Of a stretch of DNA of 64,000 nucleotides, positions 10,152 to 22,559 are shown one piece after another (position 1 is the first letter of the stretch; each line of letters begins with the position of its first letter). Location: positions 39,719,437-39,783,436 of the forward strand of contig NC_071334.1 in the NCBI RefSeq assembly GCF_027744825.2, given 5' to 3'. The notes below the pieces were generated by a model that saw nothing but the letters and a program-made list of their open reading frames with translations, ran no database searches and was not told the DNA's origin. Made by a program: the position numbers and the translations under genes. The DNA is from Synchiropus splendidus (taxonomy: Eukaryota > Chordata > Actinopteri > Syngnathiformes > Callionymidae).

Positions 10152-11467
10152 TATAGTGGGAGGTTAAAATTTCATGTTCTGAAGCTTCCCTGAAAAGTTA
10201 TGGCACAATGCGTAAAAACGCTTTTCGGCCTGAGATAAGGTGGGTTTCGGAACGCCAAACATAAAAGTGTTGATAACTTTCGAAAAACACTTCAGACAGC
10301 TTAGATTTGATGTGCAACTACTAGAAAGACCCTTTCTGCTATAGTGGGAGGTTAAAATTTCATGTTCTGAAGCTTCCCTGAAAAGTTATGGCACAATGCA
10401 CAAAAACGCTTTTCAGCCTGAGATAAGGTGGGTTTCGGAACGCCAAACATAAAAGTGTTGATAACTTTCGAAAAACACTTCAGACAGCTTAGATTTGGTG
10501 TGCAACTACTAGAAAGACCCTTTCTGCTATAGTGGGAGGTTAAAATTTCATGTTCTGAAGCTTCCCTGAAAAGTTATGGCACAATGCGTAAAAACGCTTT
10601 TCAGCCTGAGATAAGGTGGGTTTCGGAACGCCAAACATAAAAGTGTTGATAACTTTCGAAAAACACTTCAGACAGCTTAGATTTGGTGTGCAACTACTAG
10701 AAAGACCCTTTCTGCTATAGTGGGAGGTTAAAATTTCATGTTCTGAAGCTTCCCTGAAAAGTTATGGCACAATGCACAAAAACGCTTTTCAGCCTGAGAT
10801 AAGGTGGGTTTCGGAACGCCAAACATAAAAGTGTTGATAACTTTCGAAAAACACTTCAGACAGCTTAGATTTGATGTGCACCTACTAGAAAGGCCCTTTC
10901 TGCTATAGTGGGAGGTTAAAATTTCATGTTCTGAAGCTTGCCTGAAAAGTTATGGCACAATGCACAAAAACGCTTTTCAGCCTGAGATAAGGTGGGTTTC
11001 GGAACGCCAAACATAAAAGTGTTGATAACTTTCGAAAAACACTTCCGACAGCTTAGATTTGATGTGTACCTACTAGAAAGACCCTTTCTGCTATAGTGGG
11101 AGGTTAAAATTTCATGTTCTGAAGCTTCCCTGAAAAGTTATGGCACAATGCACAAAAACGCTTTTCAGCCTGAGATAAGGTGGGTTTCGGAACGCCAAAC
11201 ATAAAAGTGTTGATAACTTTCGAAAAACACTTCAGACAGCTTAGATTTGGTGTGCAACTACTAGAAAGACCCTTTCTGCTATAGTGGGAGGTTAAAATTT
11301 CATGTTCTGAAGCTTCCCTGAAAAGTTATGGCACAATGCACAAAAACGCTTTTCAGCCTGAGATAAGGTGGGTTTCGGAACGCCAAACATAAAAGTGTTG
11401 ATAACTTTCGAAAAACACTTCAGGCAGCTTAGATTTGATGTGCACCTACTAGAAAGGCCCTTTCTGC

Positions 11468-14098
11468 TATAGTGGGAGGCAATAATTTCATGTTCTGAAG
11501 CTTCCCTGAAAAGTTATGGCACAATGCACAAAAACGCTTTTCAGCCTGAGATAAGGTGGGTTTCGGAACGCCAAACATAAAAGTGTTGATAACTTTCGAA
11601 AAACACTTCAGAAAGCTTAGATTTGATGTGCACCTACTAGAAAGGCCCTTTTTGCTATAGTGGGAGGTTAAAATTTCATGTTCTGAAGCTTCCCTGAAAA
11701 GTTATGGCACAATGCACAAAAACGCTTTTCAGCCTGAGATAAGGTGGGTTTCGGAACGCCAAACATAAAAGTGTTAATAACTTTCGAAAAACACTTCAGA
11801 CAGCTAAGATTTCATGTACAACTACTAGAAAGACCCTTTCTGCTATAGTGGGAGGTTAAAATTTCATGTTCTGAAGCTTCCCTGAAAAGTTATGGCACAA
11901 TGCACAAAAACGCTTTTCAGCCTGAGATAAGGTGGGTTTCGGAACGCCAAACATAAAAGTGTTGATAACTTTCGAAAAACACTTCAGACAGCTTAGATTT
12001 GATGTGCAACTACTAGAAAGACCCTTTCTGCTATAGTGGGAGGTTAAAATTTCATGTTCTGAAGCTTCCCTGAAAAGTTATGGCACAATGCGTAAAAACG
12101 CTTTTCGGCCTGAGATAAGGTGGGTTTCGGAACGCCAAACATAAAAGTGTTGATAACTTTCGAAAAACACTTCAGACAGCTTAGATTTGATGTGCAACTA
12201 CTAGAAAGACCCTTTCTGCTATAGTGGGAGGTTAAAATGTCATGTTCTGAAGCTTCCCTGAAAAGTTATGGCACAATGCACAAAAACGCTTTTCAGCCTG
12301 AGATAAGGTGGGTTTCGGAACGCCAAACATAAAAGTGTTGATAACTTTCGAAAAACACTTCCGACAGCTTAGATTTGATGTGTACCTACTAGAAAGACCC
12401 TTTCTGCTATAGTGGGAGGTTAAAATTTCATGTTCTGAAGCTTCCCTGAAAAGTTATGGCACAATGCACAAAAACGCTTTTCAGCCTGAGATAAGGTGGG
12501 TTTCGGAACGCCAAACATAAAAGTGTTGATAACTTTCGAAAAACACTTCAGACAGCTTAGATTTGGTGTGCAACTACTAGAAAGACCCTTTCTGCTATAG
12601 TGGGAGGCTAAAATTTCATGTTCTGAAGCTTCCCTGAAAAGTTATGGCACAATGCACAAAAACGCTTTTCAGCCTGAGATAAGGTGGGTTTCGGAACGCC
12701 AAACATAAAAGTGTTGATAACTTTCGAAAACACGTCAGACAGCTTAGATTTGATGTGCAACTACTAGAAAGACACTTTCTGCTATAGTGGGAGGTTAAAA
12801 TTTCATGTTCTGAAGCTTCCCTGAAAAGTTATGGCACAATGCACAAAAACGCTTTTCAGCCTGAGATAAGGTGGGTTTCGGAACGCCAAACATAAAAGTG
12901 TTGATAACTTTCGAAAAACACTTCAGACAGCTTAGATTTGGTGTGCAACTACTAGAAAGACCCTTTCTGCTATAGTGGGAGGTTAAAATTTCATGTTCTG
13001 AAGCTTCCCTGAAAAGTTATGGCACAATGCGTAAAAACGCTTTTCAGCCTGAGATAAGGTGGGTTTCGGAACGCCAAACATAAAAGTGTTGATAACTTTC
13101 GAAAAACACTTCAGACAGCTTAGATTTGGTGTGCAACTACTAGAAAGACCCTTTCTGCTATAGTGGGAGGTTAAAATTTCATGTTCTGAAGCTTCCCTGA
13201 AAAGTTATGGCACAATGCACAAAAACGCTTTTCAGCCTGAGATAAGGTGGGTTTCGGAACGCCAAACATAAAAGTGTTGATAACTTTCGAAAAACACTTC
13301 AGACAGCTTAGATTTGATGTGCACCTACTAGAAAGGCCCTTTCTGCTATAGTGGGAGGTTAAAATTTCATGTTCTGAAGCTTGCCTGAAAAGTTATGGCA
13401 CAATGCACAAAAACGCTTTTCAGCCTGAGATAAGGTGGGTTTCGGAACGCCAAACATAAAAGTGTTGATAACTTTCGAAAAACACTTCCGACAGCTTAGA
13501 TTTGATGTGTACCTACTAGAAAGACCCTTTCTGCTATAGTGGGAGGTTAAAATTTCATGTTCTGAAGCTTCCCTGAAAAGTTATGGCACAATGCACAAAA
13601 ACGCTTTTCAGCCTGAGATAAGGTGGGTTTCGGAACGCCAAACATAAAAGTGTTGATAACTTTCGAAAAACACTTCCGACAGCTTAGATTTGATGTGCAC
13701 CTACTAGAAAGACCCTTTCTGCTATAGTGGGAGGTTAAAATTTCATGTTCTGAACCTTCCCTGAAAAGTTATGGCACAATGCACAAAAACGCTTTTCAGC
13801 CTGAGATAAGGTGGGTTTCGGTACGCCAAACATAAAAGTGTTGATAACCTTCGAAAAACACTTCAGACAGCTTAGATTTGGTGTGCAACTACTAGAAAGA
13901 CCCTTTCTGCTATAGTGGGAGGTTAAAATTTCATGTTCTGAAGCTTCCCTGAAAAGTTATGGCACAATGCACAAAAACGCTTTTCAGCCTGAGATAAGGT
14001 GGGTTTCGGAACGCCAAACATAAAAGTGTTGATAACTTTCGAAAAACACTTCAGACAGCTTAGATTTGATGTGCACCTACTAGAAAGGCCCTTTCTGC
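11468..14098. repeat. 14-mer higher-order repeat, copy B (2631 bp)
   Basis: The order follows copy A, but it has lost one monomer (m68 joins the start of the GGCT/CACGTCAG type to the end of the following GCGT type) and gained one near the end (m73, TTCCGAC with TGATGTGCACC; m74, GAACCTTCC, GTACGCC and GATAACC). The total stays at 14. Confidence 0.82.
12596..12782. repeat. Monomer 68, 187 bp (-1), hybrid
   Basis: It has the shortened A tract with CACGTCAG but ends in TGATGTGCAAC and AGACACTTT rather than the AGTCCC tag. This fits a fusion of the two adjacent monomer types found as m54 and m55. Confidence 0.85.
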
Positions 14099-16542
14099 TA
14101 TAGTGGGAGGCAATAATTTCATGTTCTGAAGCTTCCCTGAAAAGTTATGGCACAATGCACAAAAACGCTTTTCAGCCTGAGATAAGGTGGGTTTCGGAAC
14201 GCCAAACATAAAAGTGTTGATAACTTTCGAAAAACACTTCAGAAAGCTTAGATTTGATGTGCACCTACTAGAAAGGCCCTTTCTGCTATAGTGGGAGGTT
14301 AAAATTTCATGTTCTGAAGCTTGCCTGAAAAGTTATGGCACAATGCACAAAAACGCTTTTCAGCCTGAGATAAGGTGGGTTTCGGAACGCCAAACATAAA
14401 AGTGTTAATAACTTTCGAAAAACACTTCAGACAGCTAAGATTTCATGTACAACTACTAGAAAGACCCTTTCTGCTATAGTGGGAGGTTAAAATTTCATGT
14501 TCTGAAGCTTCCCTGAAAAGTTATGGCACAATGCACAAAAACGCTTTTCAGCCTGAGATAAGGTGGGTTTCGGAACGCCAAACATAAAAGTGTTGATAAC
14601 TTTCGAAAAACACGTCAGACAGCTTAGATTTGATGTGCAACTACTAGAAAGACCCTTTCTGCTATAGTGGGAGGTTAAAATTTCATGTTCTGAAGCTTCC
14701 CTGAAAAGTTATGGCACAATGCGTAAAAACGCTTTTCGGCCTGAGATAAGGTGGGTTTCGGAACGCCAAACATAAAAGTGTTGATAACTTTCGAAAAACA
14801 CTTCAGACAGCTTAGATTTGATGTGCAACTACTAGAAAGACCCTTTCTGCTATAGTGGGAGGTTAAAATGTCATGTTCTGAAGCTTCCCTGAAAAGTTAT
14901 GGCACAATGCACAAAAACGCTTTTCAGCCTGAGATAAGGTGGGTTTCGGAACGCCAAACATAAAAGTGTTGATAACTTTCGAAAAACACTTCCGACAGCT
15001 TAGATTTGATGTGTACCTACTAGAAAGACCCTTTCTGCTATAGTGGGAGGTTAAAATTTCATGTTCTGAAGCTTCCCTGAAAAGTTATGGCACAATGCAC
15101 AAAAACGCTTTTCAGCCTGAGATAAGGTGGGTTTCGGAACGCCAAACATAAAAGTGTTGATAACTTTCGAAAAACACTTCAGACAGCTTAGATTTGGTGT
15201 GCAACTACTAGAAAGACCCTTTCTGCTATAGTGGGAGGCTAAAATTTCATGTTCTGAAGCTTCCCTGAAAAGTTATGGCACAATGCGTAAAAACGCTTTT
15301 CGGCCTGAGATAAGGTGGGTTTCGGAACGCCAAACATAAAAGTGTTGATAACTTTCGAAAAACACTTCAGACAGCTTAGATTTGATGTGCAACTACTAGA
15401 AAGACCCTTTCTGCTATAGTGGGAGGTTAAAATTTCATGTTCTGAAGCTTCCCTGAAAAGTTATGGCACAATGCACAAAAACGCTTTTCAGCCTGAGATA
15501 AGGTGGGTTTCGGAACGCCAAACATAAAAGTGTTGATAACTTTCGAAAAACACTTCAGACAGCTTAGATTTGGTGTGCAACTACTAGAAAGACCCTTTCT
15601 GCTATAGTGGGAGGTTAAAATTTCATGTTCTGAAGCTTCCCTGAAAAGTTATGGCACAATGCGTAAAAACGCTTTTCAGCCTGAGATAAGGTGGGTTTCG
15701 GAACGCCAAACATAAAAGTGTTGATAACTTTCGAAAAACACTTCAGACAGCTTAGATTTGGTGTGCAACTACTAGAAAGACCCTTTCTGCTATAGTGGGA
15801 GGTTAAAATTTCATGTTCTGAAGCTTCCCTGAAAAGTTATGGCACAATGCACAAAAACGCTTTTCAGCCTGAGATAAGGTGGGTTTCGGAACGCCAAACA
15901 TAAAAGTGTTGATAACTTTCGAAAAACACTGCAGACAGCTTAGATTTGATGTGCACCTACTAGAAAGGCCCTTTCTGCTATAGTGGGAGGTTAAAATTTC
16001 ATGTTCTGAAGCTTCCCTGAAAAGTTATGGCACAATGCACAAAAACGCTTTTCAGCCTGAGATAAGGTGGGTTTCGGAACGCCAAACATAAAAGTGTTGA
16101 TAACTTTCGAAAAACACTTCCGACAGCTTAGATTTGATGTGTACCTACTAGAAAGACCCTTTCTGCTATAGTGGGAGGTTAAAATTTCATGTTCTGAAGC
16201 TTCCCTGAAAAGTTATGGCACAATGCACAAAAACGCTTTTCAGCCTGAGATAAGGTGGGTTTCGGAACGCCAAACATAAAAGTGTTGATAACTTTCGAAA
16301 AACACTTCCGACAGCTTAGATTTGATGTGCACCTACTAGAAAGACCCTTTCTGCTATAGTGGGAGGTTAAAATTTCATGTTCTGAAGCTTCCCTGAAAAG
16401 TTATGGCACAATGCACAAAAACGCTTTTCAGCCTGAGATAAGGTGGGTTTCGGAACGCCAAACATAAAAGTGTTGATAACTTTCGAAAAACACTTCAGAC
16501 AGCTTTGATTTGATGTGCACCTACTAGAAAGGCCCTTTCTGC
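14099..16542. repeat. 14-mer higher-order repeat, copy C (13 monomers, 2444 bp)
   Basis: This is a third copy in the same order. Monomer 82 (from 15227) combines the GGCT opening of the m54 type with the GCGT/TTTTCGGCC body of the m55 type, which removes one monomer. Monomer 77 has CTTGCCTG as in m59 and m72, monomer 85 has CACTGCAG, and the GAACC/GATAACC monomer of copy B is absent. Confidence 0.82.
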
Positions 16543-16730
16543 TATAGTGGGAGGCAATAATTTCATGTTCTGAAGCTTCCCTGAAAAGTTATGGCACAAT
16601 GCACAAAAACGCTTTTCAGCCTGAGATAAGGTGGGTTTCGGAACGCCAAACATAAAAGTGTTGATAACTTTCGAAAAACACTTCAGAAAGCTTAGATTTG
16701 ATGTGCACCTACTAGAAAGGCCCTTTTTGC

Positions 16731-16917
16731 TATAGTGGGAGGTTAAAATTTCATGTTCTGAAGCTTCCCTGAAAAGTTATGGCACAATGCACAAAAACGC
16801 TTTTCAGCCTGAGATAAGGTGGGTTTCGGAACGCCAAACATAAAAGTGTTGATAACTTTCGAAAACACGTCAGACAGCTTAGATTTGATGTGCACCTACT
16901 AGAAAGTCCCTTTCTGC
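16731..16917. repeat. Monomer 90, 187 bp (-1)
   Basis: It carries the shortened A tract with CACGTCAG and AGTCCC, as in m20 and m54, but without the GGCT opening seen in m54. The following monomer begins GGGAGATTAA, a private change. Confidence 0.88.
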
Positions 16918-18233
16918 TATAGTGGGAGATTAAAATTTCATGTTCTGAAGCTTCCCTGAAAAGTTATGGCACAATGCGTAAAAACGCTTTTCGGCCTGAG
17001 ATAAGGTGGGTTTCGGAACGCCAAACATAAAAGTGTTGATAACTTTCGAAAAACACTTCAGACAGCTTAGATTTGATGTGCAACTACTAGAAAGACCCTT
17101 TCTGCTATAGTGGGAGGTTAAAATTTCATGTTCTGAAGCTTCCCTGAAAAGTTATGGCACAATGCACAAAAACGCTTTTCAGCCTGAGATAAGGTGGGTT
17201 TCGGAACGCCAAACATAAAAGTGTTGATAACTTTCGAAAAACACTTCAGACAGCTTAGATTTGGTGTGCAACTACTAGAAAGACCCTTTCTGCTATAGTG
17301 GGAGGTTAAAATTTCATGTTCTGAAGCTTCCCTGAAAAGTTATGGCACAATGCACAAAAACGCTTTTCAGCCTGAGATAAGGTGGGTTTCGGAACGCCAA
17401 ACATAAAAGTGTTGATAACTTTCGAAAAACACTTCAGACAGCTTAGATTTGATGTGCACCTACTAGAAAGGCCCTTTCTGCTATAGTGGGAGGTTAAAAT
17501 TTCATGTTCTGAAGCTTCCCTGAAAAGTTATGGCACAATGCACAAAAACGCTTTTCAGCCTGAGATAAGGTGGGTTTCGGAACGCCAAACATAAAAGTGT
17601 TGATAACTTTCGAAAAACACTTCCGACAGCTTAGATTTGATGTGTACCTACTAGAAAGACCCTTTCTGCTATAGTGGGAGGTTAAAATTTCATGTTCTGA
17701 AGCTTCCCTGAAAAGTTATGGCACAATGCACAAAAACGCTTTTCAGCCTGAGATAAGGTGGGTTTCGGAACGCCAAACATAAAAGTGTTGATAACCTTCG
17801 AAAAACACTTCAGACAGCTTAGATTTGGTGTGCAACTACTAGAAAGACCCTTTCTGCTATAGTGGGAGGTTAAAATTTCATGTTCTGAAGCTTCCCTGAA
17901 AAGTTATGGCACAATGCACAAAAACGCTTTTCAGCCTGAGATAAGGTGGGTTTCGGAACGCCAAACATAAAAGTGTTGATAACTTTCGAAAAACACTTCA
18001 GACAGCTTAGATTTGATGTGCACCTACTAGAAAGGCCCTATCTGCTATAGTGGGAGGCAATAATTTCATGTTCTGAAGCTTCCCTGAAAAGTTATGGCAC
18101 AATGCACAAAAACGCTTTTCAGCCTGAGATAAGGTGGGTTTCGGAACGCCAAACATAAAAGTGTTGATAACTTTCGAAAAACACTTCAGACAGCTTAGAT
18201 TTGATGTGCACCTACTAGAAAGGCTCTTTTTGC

Positions 18234-18422
18234 TATAGTGGGAGGTTAAAATTTCATGTTCTGAAGCTTCCCTGAAAAGTTATGGCACAATGCACAAAAA
18301 CGATTTTTCAGCCTGAGATAAGGTGGGTTTCGGAACGTCAAACATAAAAGTGTTAATAACTTTCGAAAAACACTTCAGACAGCTAAGATTTCATGTACAA
18401 TTACTAGAAAGACCCTTTCTGC
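18234..18422. repeat. Monomer 98, 189 bp (+1)
   Basis: CGCTTTTC is changed to CGATTTTTC at about 18301, a one-base gain plus a substitution. It also has GGAACGTC and TACAATTAC, so it is more divergent than its neighbours. Confidence 0.88.
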
Positions 18423-18611
18423 TATAGTGGGAGGTTAAAATTTCATGTTCTGAAGCTTCCCTGAAAAGTTATGGCACAATGCACAAAAACGCTTTTCAGC
18501 CTGAGATAAGGTGGGTTTCGGAACGCCAAAAATAAAAGTGTTGATAACTTTCGAAAAACACGTCAAGACAGCTTGGATTTGATGTGCAACTACTAGAAAG
18601 ACCCTTTCTGC
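18423..18611. repeat. Monomer 99, 189 bp (+1)
   Basis: One extra A gives CACGTCAAGACAGC, with AAATAAAAG and CTTGGATT nearby. Monomers 98 and 99 together form a small patch of private mutations. Confidence 0.88.
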
Positions 18612-19551
18612 TATAGTGGGAGGTTAAAATTTCATGTTCTGAAGCTTCCCTGAAAAGTTATGGCACAATGCGTAAAAACGCTTTTCGGCCTGAGATAAGG
18701 TGGGTTTCGGAACGCCAAACATAAAAGTGTTGATAACTTTCGAAAAACACTTCAGACAGCTTAGATTTGATGTGCAACTACTAGAAAGACCCTTTCTGCT
18801 ATAGTGGGAGGTTAAAATGTCATGTTCTGAAGCTTCCCTGAAAAGTTATGGCACAATGCACAAAAACGCTTTTCAGCCTGAGATAAGGTGGGTTTCGGAA
18901 CGCCAAACATAAAAGTGTTGATAACTTTCGAAAAACACTTCCGACAGCTTAGATTTGATGTGTACCTACTAGAAAGACCCTTTCTGCTATAGTGGGAGGT
19001 TAAAATTTCATGTTCTGAAGCTTCCCTGAAAAGTTATGGCACAATGCACAAAAACGCTTTTCAGCCTGAGATAAGGTGGGTTTCGGAACGCCAAACATAA
19101 AAGTGTTGATAACTTTCGAAAAACACTTCCGACAGCTTAGATTTGATGTGTACCTACTAGAAAGACCCTTTCTGCTATAGTGGGAGGTTAAAATTTCATG
19201 TTCTGAAGCTTCCCTGAAAAGTTATGGCACAATGCACAAAAACGCTTTTCAGCCTGAGATAAGGTGGGTTTCGGAACGCCAAACATAAAAGTGTTGATAA
19301 CCTTCGAAAAACACTTCAGACAGCTTAGATTTGGTGTGCAACTACTAGAAAGACCCTTTCTGCTATAGTGGGAGGTTAAAATTTCATGTTCTGAAGCTTC
19401 CCTGAAAAGTTATGGCACAATGCACAAAAACGCTTTTCAGCCTGAGATAAGGTGGGTTTCGGAACGCCAAACATAAAAGTGTTGATAACTTTCGAAAAAC
19501 ACTTCAGACAGCTTAGATTTGATGTGCACCTACTAGAAAGGCCCTTTCTGC

Positions 19552-21243
19552 TATAGTGGGAGGCAATAATTTCATGTTCTGAAGCTTCCCTGAAAAGTTA
19601 TGGCACAATGCACAAAAACGCTTTTCAGCCTGAGATAAGGTGGGTTTCGGAACGCCAAACATAAAAGTGTTGATAACTTTCGAAAAACATGTCAGACAGC
19701 TTAGATTTGATGTGCACCTATTAGAAAGTCCCTTTCTGCTATAGTGGGAGGTTAAAATTTCATGTTCTGAAGCTTCCCTGAAAAGTTATGGCACAATGCG
19801 TAAAAACGCTTTTCGGCCTGAGATAAGGTGGGTTTCGGAACGCCAAACATAAAAGTGTTGATAACTTTCGAAAAACACTTCAGACAGCTTAGATTTGATG
19901 TGCAACTACTAGAAAGACCCTTTCTGCTATAGTGGGAGGTTAAAATTTCATGTTCTGAAGCTTCCCTGAAAAGTTATGGCACAATGCACAAAAACGCTTT
20001 TCAGCCTGAGATAAGGTGGGTTTCCGAACGCCAAAGATAAAAGTGTTAATAACTTTCGAAAAACACTTCAGACAGCTAAGATTTTAAATGCCACTACTAG
20101 AAAGACCCTTTCTGCTATAGTGGGAGGTTAAAATTTCATGTTCTGAAGCTTCCCTGAAAAGTTATGGCACAATGCACAAAAACGCTTTTCAGCCTGAGAT
20201 AAGGTGGGTTTCGGAATGCCAAACATAAAAGTGTTGATAACTTTCGAAAAACACTTCAGACAGCTTAGATTAGATGTGCAACTACTAGAAAGACCCTTTC
20301 TGCTATAGTGGGAGGTTAAAATTTCATGTTCTGAAGCTTCCCTGAAAAGTTATGGCACAATGCACAAAAACGCTTTTCAGCCTGAGATAAGGTGGGTTTC
20401 GGAACGCCAAACATAAAAGTGTTGATAACTTTCGAAAAACACTTCAGACAGCTTAGATTTGATGTGCACCTACTAGAAAGACCCTTTCTGCTATAGTGGG
20501 AGGTTAAAATTTCATGTTCTGAAGCTTCCCTGAAAAGTGATGGCACAATGCACAAAAACGCTTTTCAGCCTGAGATAAGGTGGGTTTCGGAACGCCAAAC
20601 ATAAAAGTGTTGATAACTTTCGAAAAACACTTCAGACAGCTTAGATTTGGTGTGCAACTACTAGAAAGACCCTTTCTGCTATAGTGGGAGGTTAAAATTT
20701 CATGTTCTGAAGCTTCCCTGAAAAGTTATGGCACAATGCACAAAAACGCTTTTCAGCCTGAGATAAGGTGGGTTTCGGAACGCCAAACATAAAAGTGTTG
20801 ATAACTTTCGAAAAACACTTCAGACAGCTTAGATTTGATGTGCACCTACTAGAAAGGCCCTTTCTGCTATAGTGGGAGGTTAAAATTTCATGTTCTGAAG
20901 CTTCCCTGAAAAGTGATGGCACAATGCACAAAAACGCTTTTCAGCCTGAGATAAGGTGGGTTTCGGAACGCCAAACATAAAAGTGTTGATAACTTTCGAA
21001 AAACACTTCAGACAGCTTAGATTTGGTGTGCAACTACTAGAAAGACCCTTTCTGCTATAGTGGGAGGTTAAAATTTCATGTTCTGAAGCTTCCCTGAAAA
21101 GTTATGGCACAATGCACAAAAACGCTTTTCAGCCTGAGATAAGGTGGGTTTCGGAACGCCAAACATAAAAGTGTTGATAACTTTCGAAAAACACTTCAGA
21201 CAGCTTAGATTTGGTGTGCAACTACTAGAAAGACCCTTTCTGC
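19552..21243. repeat. 9-mer higher-order repeat, copy 1 (1692 bp)
   Basis: Monomers 105-113. Markers recurring 1692 bp later are CCTATTAGAAAGTCC (19719 and 21411) and CCAAAGATAA (20031 and 21723). The rest of the unit is GCGT/TTTTCGGCC, TTTCCGAAC with TTAAATGCCAC, AGATGTGCAAC, then monomers with AGTGATGG. Monomers 109-110 and 111-112 form a nested 2-mer duplication, with AGTGATGG 376 bp apart (20537 and 20913). Confidence 0.8.
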
Positions 21244-22559
21244 TATAGTGGGAGGTTAAAATTTCATGTTCTGAAGCTTCCCTGAAAAGTTATGGCACAA
21301 TGCACAAAAACGCTTTTCAGCCTGAGATAAGGTGGGTTTCGGAACGCCAAACATAAAAGTGTTGATAACTTTCGAAAAACACGTCAGACAGCTTAGATTT
21401 GATGTGCACCTATTAGAAAGTCCCTTTCTGCTATAGTGGGAGGTTAAAATTTCATGTTCTGAAGCTTCCCTGAAAAGTTATGGCACAATGCATAAAAACG
21501 CTTTTCGGCCTGAGATAAGGTGGGTTTCGGAACGCCAAACATAAAAGTGTTGATAACTTTCGAAAAACACTTCAGACAGCTTAGATTTGATGTGCAACTA
21601 CTAGAAAGACCCTTTCTGCTATAGTGGGAGGTTAAAATTTCATGTTCTGAAGCTTCCCTGAAAAGTTATGGCACAATGCACAAAAACGCTTTTCAGCCTG
21701 AGATAAGGTGGGTTTCCGAACGCCAAAGATAAAAGTGTTAATAACTTTCGAAAAACACTTCAGACAGCTAAGATTTTAAATGCCACTACTAGAAAGACCC
21801 TTTCTGCTATAGTGGGAGGTTAAAATTTCATGTTCTGAAGCTTCCCTGAAAAGTTATGGCACAATGCACAAAAACGCTTTTCAGCCTGAGATAAGGTGGG
21901 TTTCGGAACGCCAAACATAAAAGTGTTGATAACTTTCGAAAAACACTTCAGACAGCTTAGATTAGATGTGCAACTACTAGAAAGACCCTTTCTGCTATAG
22001 TGGGAGGTTAAAATTTCATGTTCTGAAGCTTCCCTGAAAAGTGATGGCACAATGCACAAAAACGCTTTTCAGCCTGAGATAAGGTGGGTTTCGGAATGCC
22101 AAACATAAAAGTGTTGAAAACTTTCGAAAAACACTACAGACAGCTTAGATTTGATGTGCACCTACTAGAAAGACCCTTTCTGCTATAGTGGGAGGTTAAA
22201 ATTTCATGTTCTGAAGCTTCCCTGAAAAGTGATGGCACAATGCACAAAAACGCTTTTCAGCCTGAGATAAGGTGGGTTTCGGAACGCCAAACATAAAAGT
22301 GTTGATAACTTTCGAAAAACACTTCAGACAGCTTAGATTTGGTGTGCAACTACTAGAAAGACCCTTTCTGCTATAGTGGGAGGTTAAAATTTCATGTTCT
22401 GAAGCTTCCCTGAAAAGTTATGGCACAATGCACAAAAACGCTTTTCAGCCTGAGATAAGGTGGGTTTCGGAACGCCAAACATAAAAGTGTTGATAACTTT
22501 CGAAAAACACTTCAGACAGCTTAGATTTGATGTGCACCTACTAGAAAGGCCCTTTCTGC
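21244..22559. repeat. 9-mer higher-order repeat, copy 2 (partial, 7 monomers)
   Basis: Monomers 114-120 follow the order of copy 1 but are shorter. Monomer 118 joins AGTGATGG to GAATGCC, GTTGAAAAC and CACTACAG. The GCGT monomer reads GCATAAAAACGC here, an intermediate between GCAC and GCGT or a CpG transition. Confidence 0.75.

Larger units (their letters stand above)
8837..11467. repeat. 14-mer higher-order repeat, copy A (2631 bp)
   Basis: The order from monomer 48 is: GGCAATAAT with CAGAAAGC; GTTAATAAC with TCATGTACAAC; plain; GCGT with TTTTCGGCC; AAAATGTC with TGTGTACC; TGGTGTGCAAC; GGCT with the one-base-short CACGTCAG; GCGT with TTTTCGGCC; TGGTGTGCAAC; GCGT with TGGTGTGCAAC; TGATGTGCACC; CTTGCCTG with TGTGTACC; TGGTGTGCAAC; CAGGCAGC. 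CAGAAAGC creates an extra HindIII site that tags each copy. Confidence 0.85.
16543..19551. repeat. Rearranged continuation of the 14-mer, monomers 89-104
   Basis: It opens with the GGCAATAAT/CAGAAAGC monomer like copies A-C, then jumps directly to the shortened CACGTCAG monomer (m90) and GCGT/TTTTCGGCC (m91), skipping about five monomer types. From m97 (GGCAATAAT) it runs again through TCATGTACAA, CACGTCAAG, GCGT/TTTTCGGCC and AAAATGTC with TGTGTACC. Three single-base indels lie here. Confidence 0.75.
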
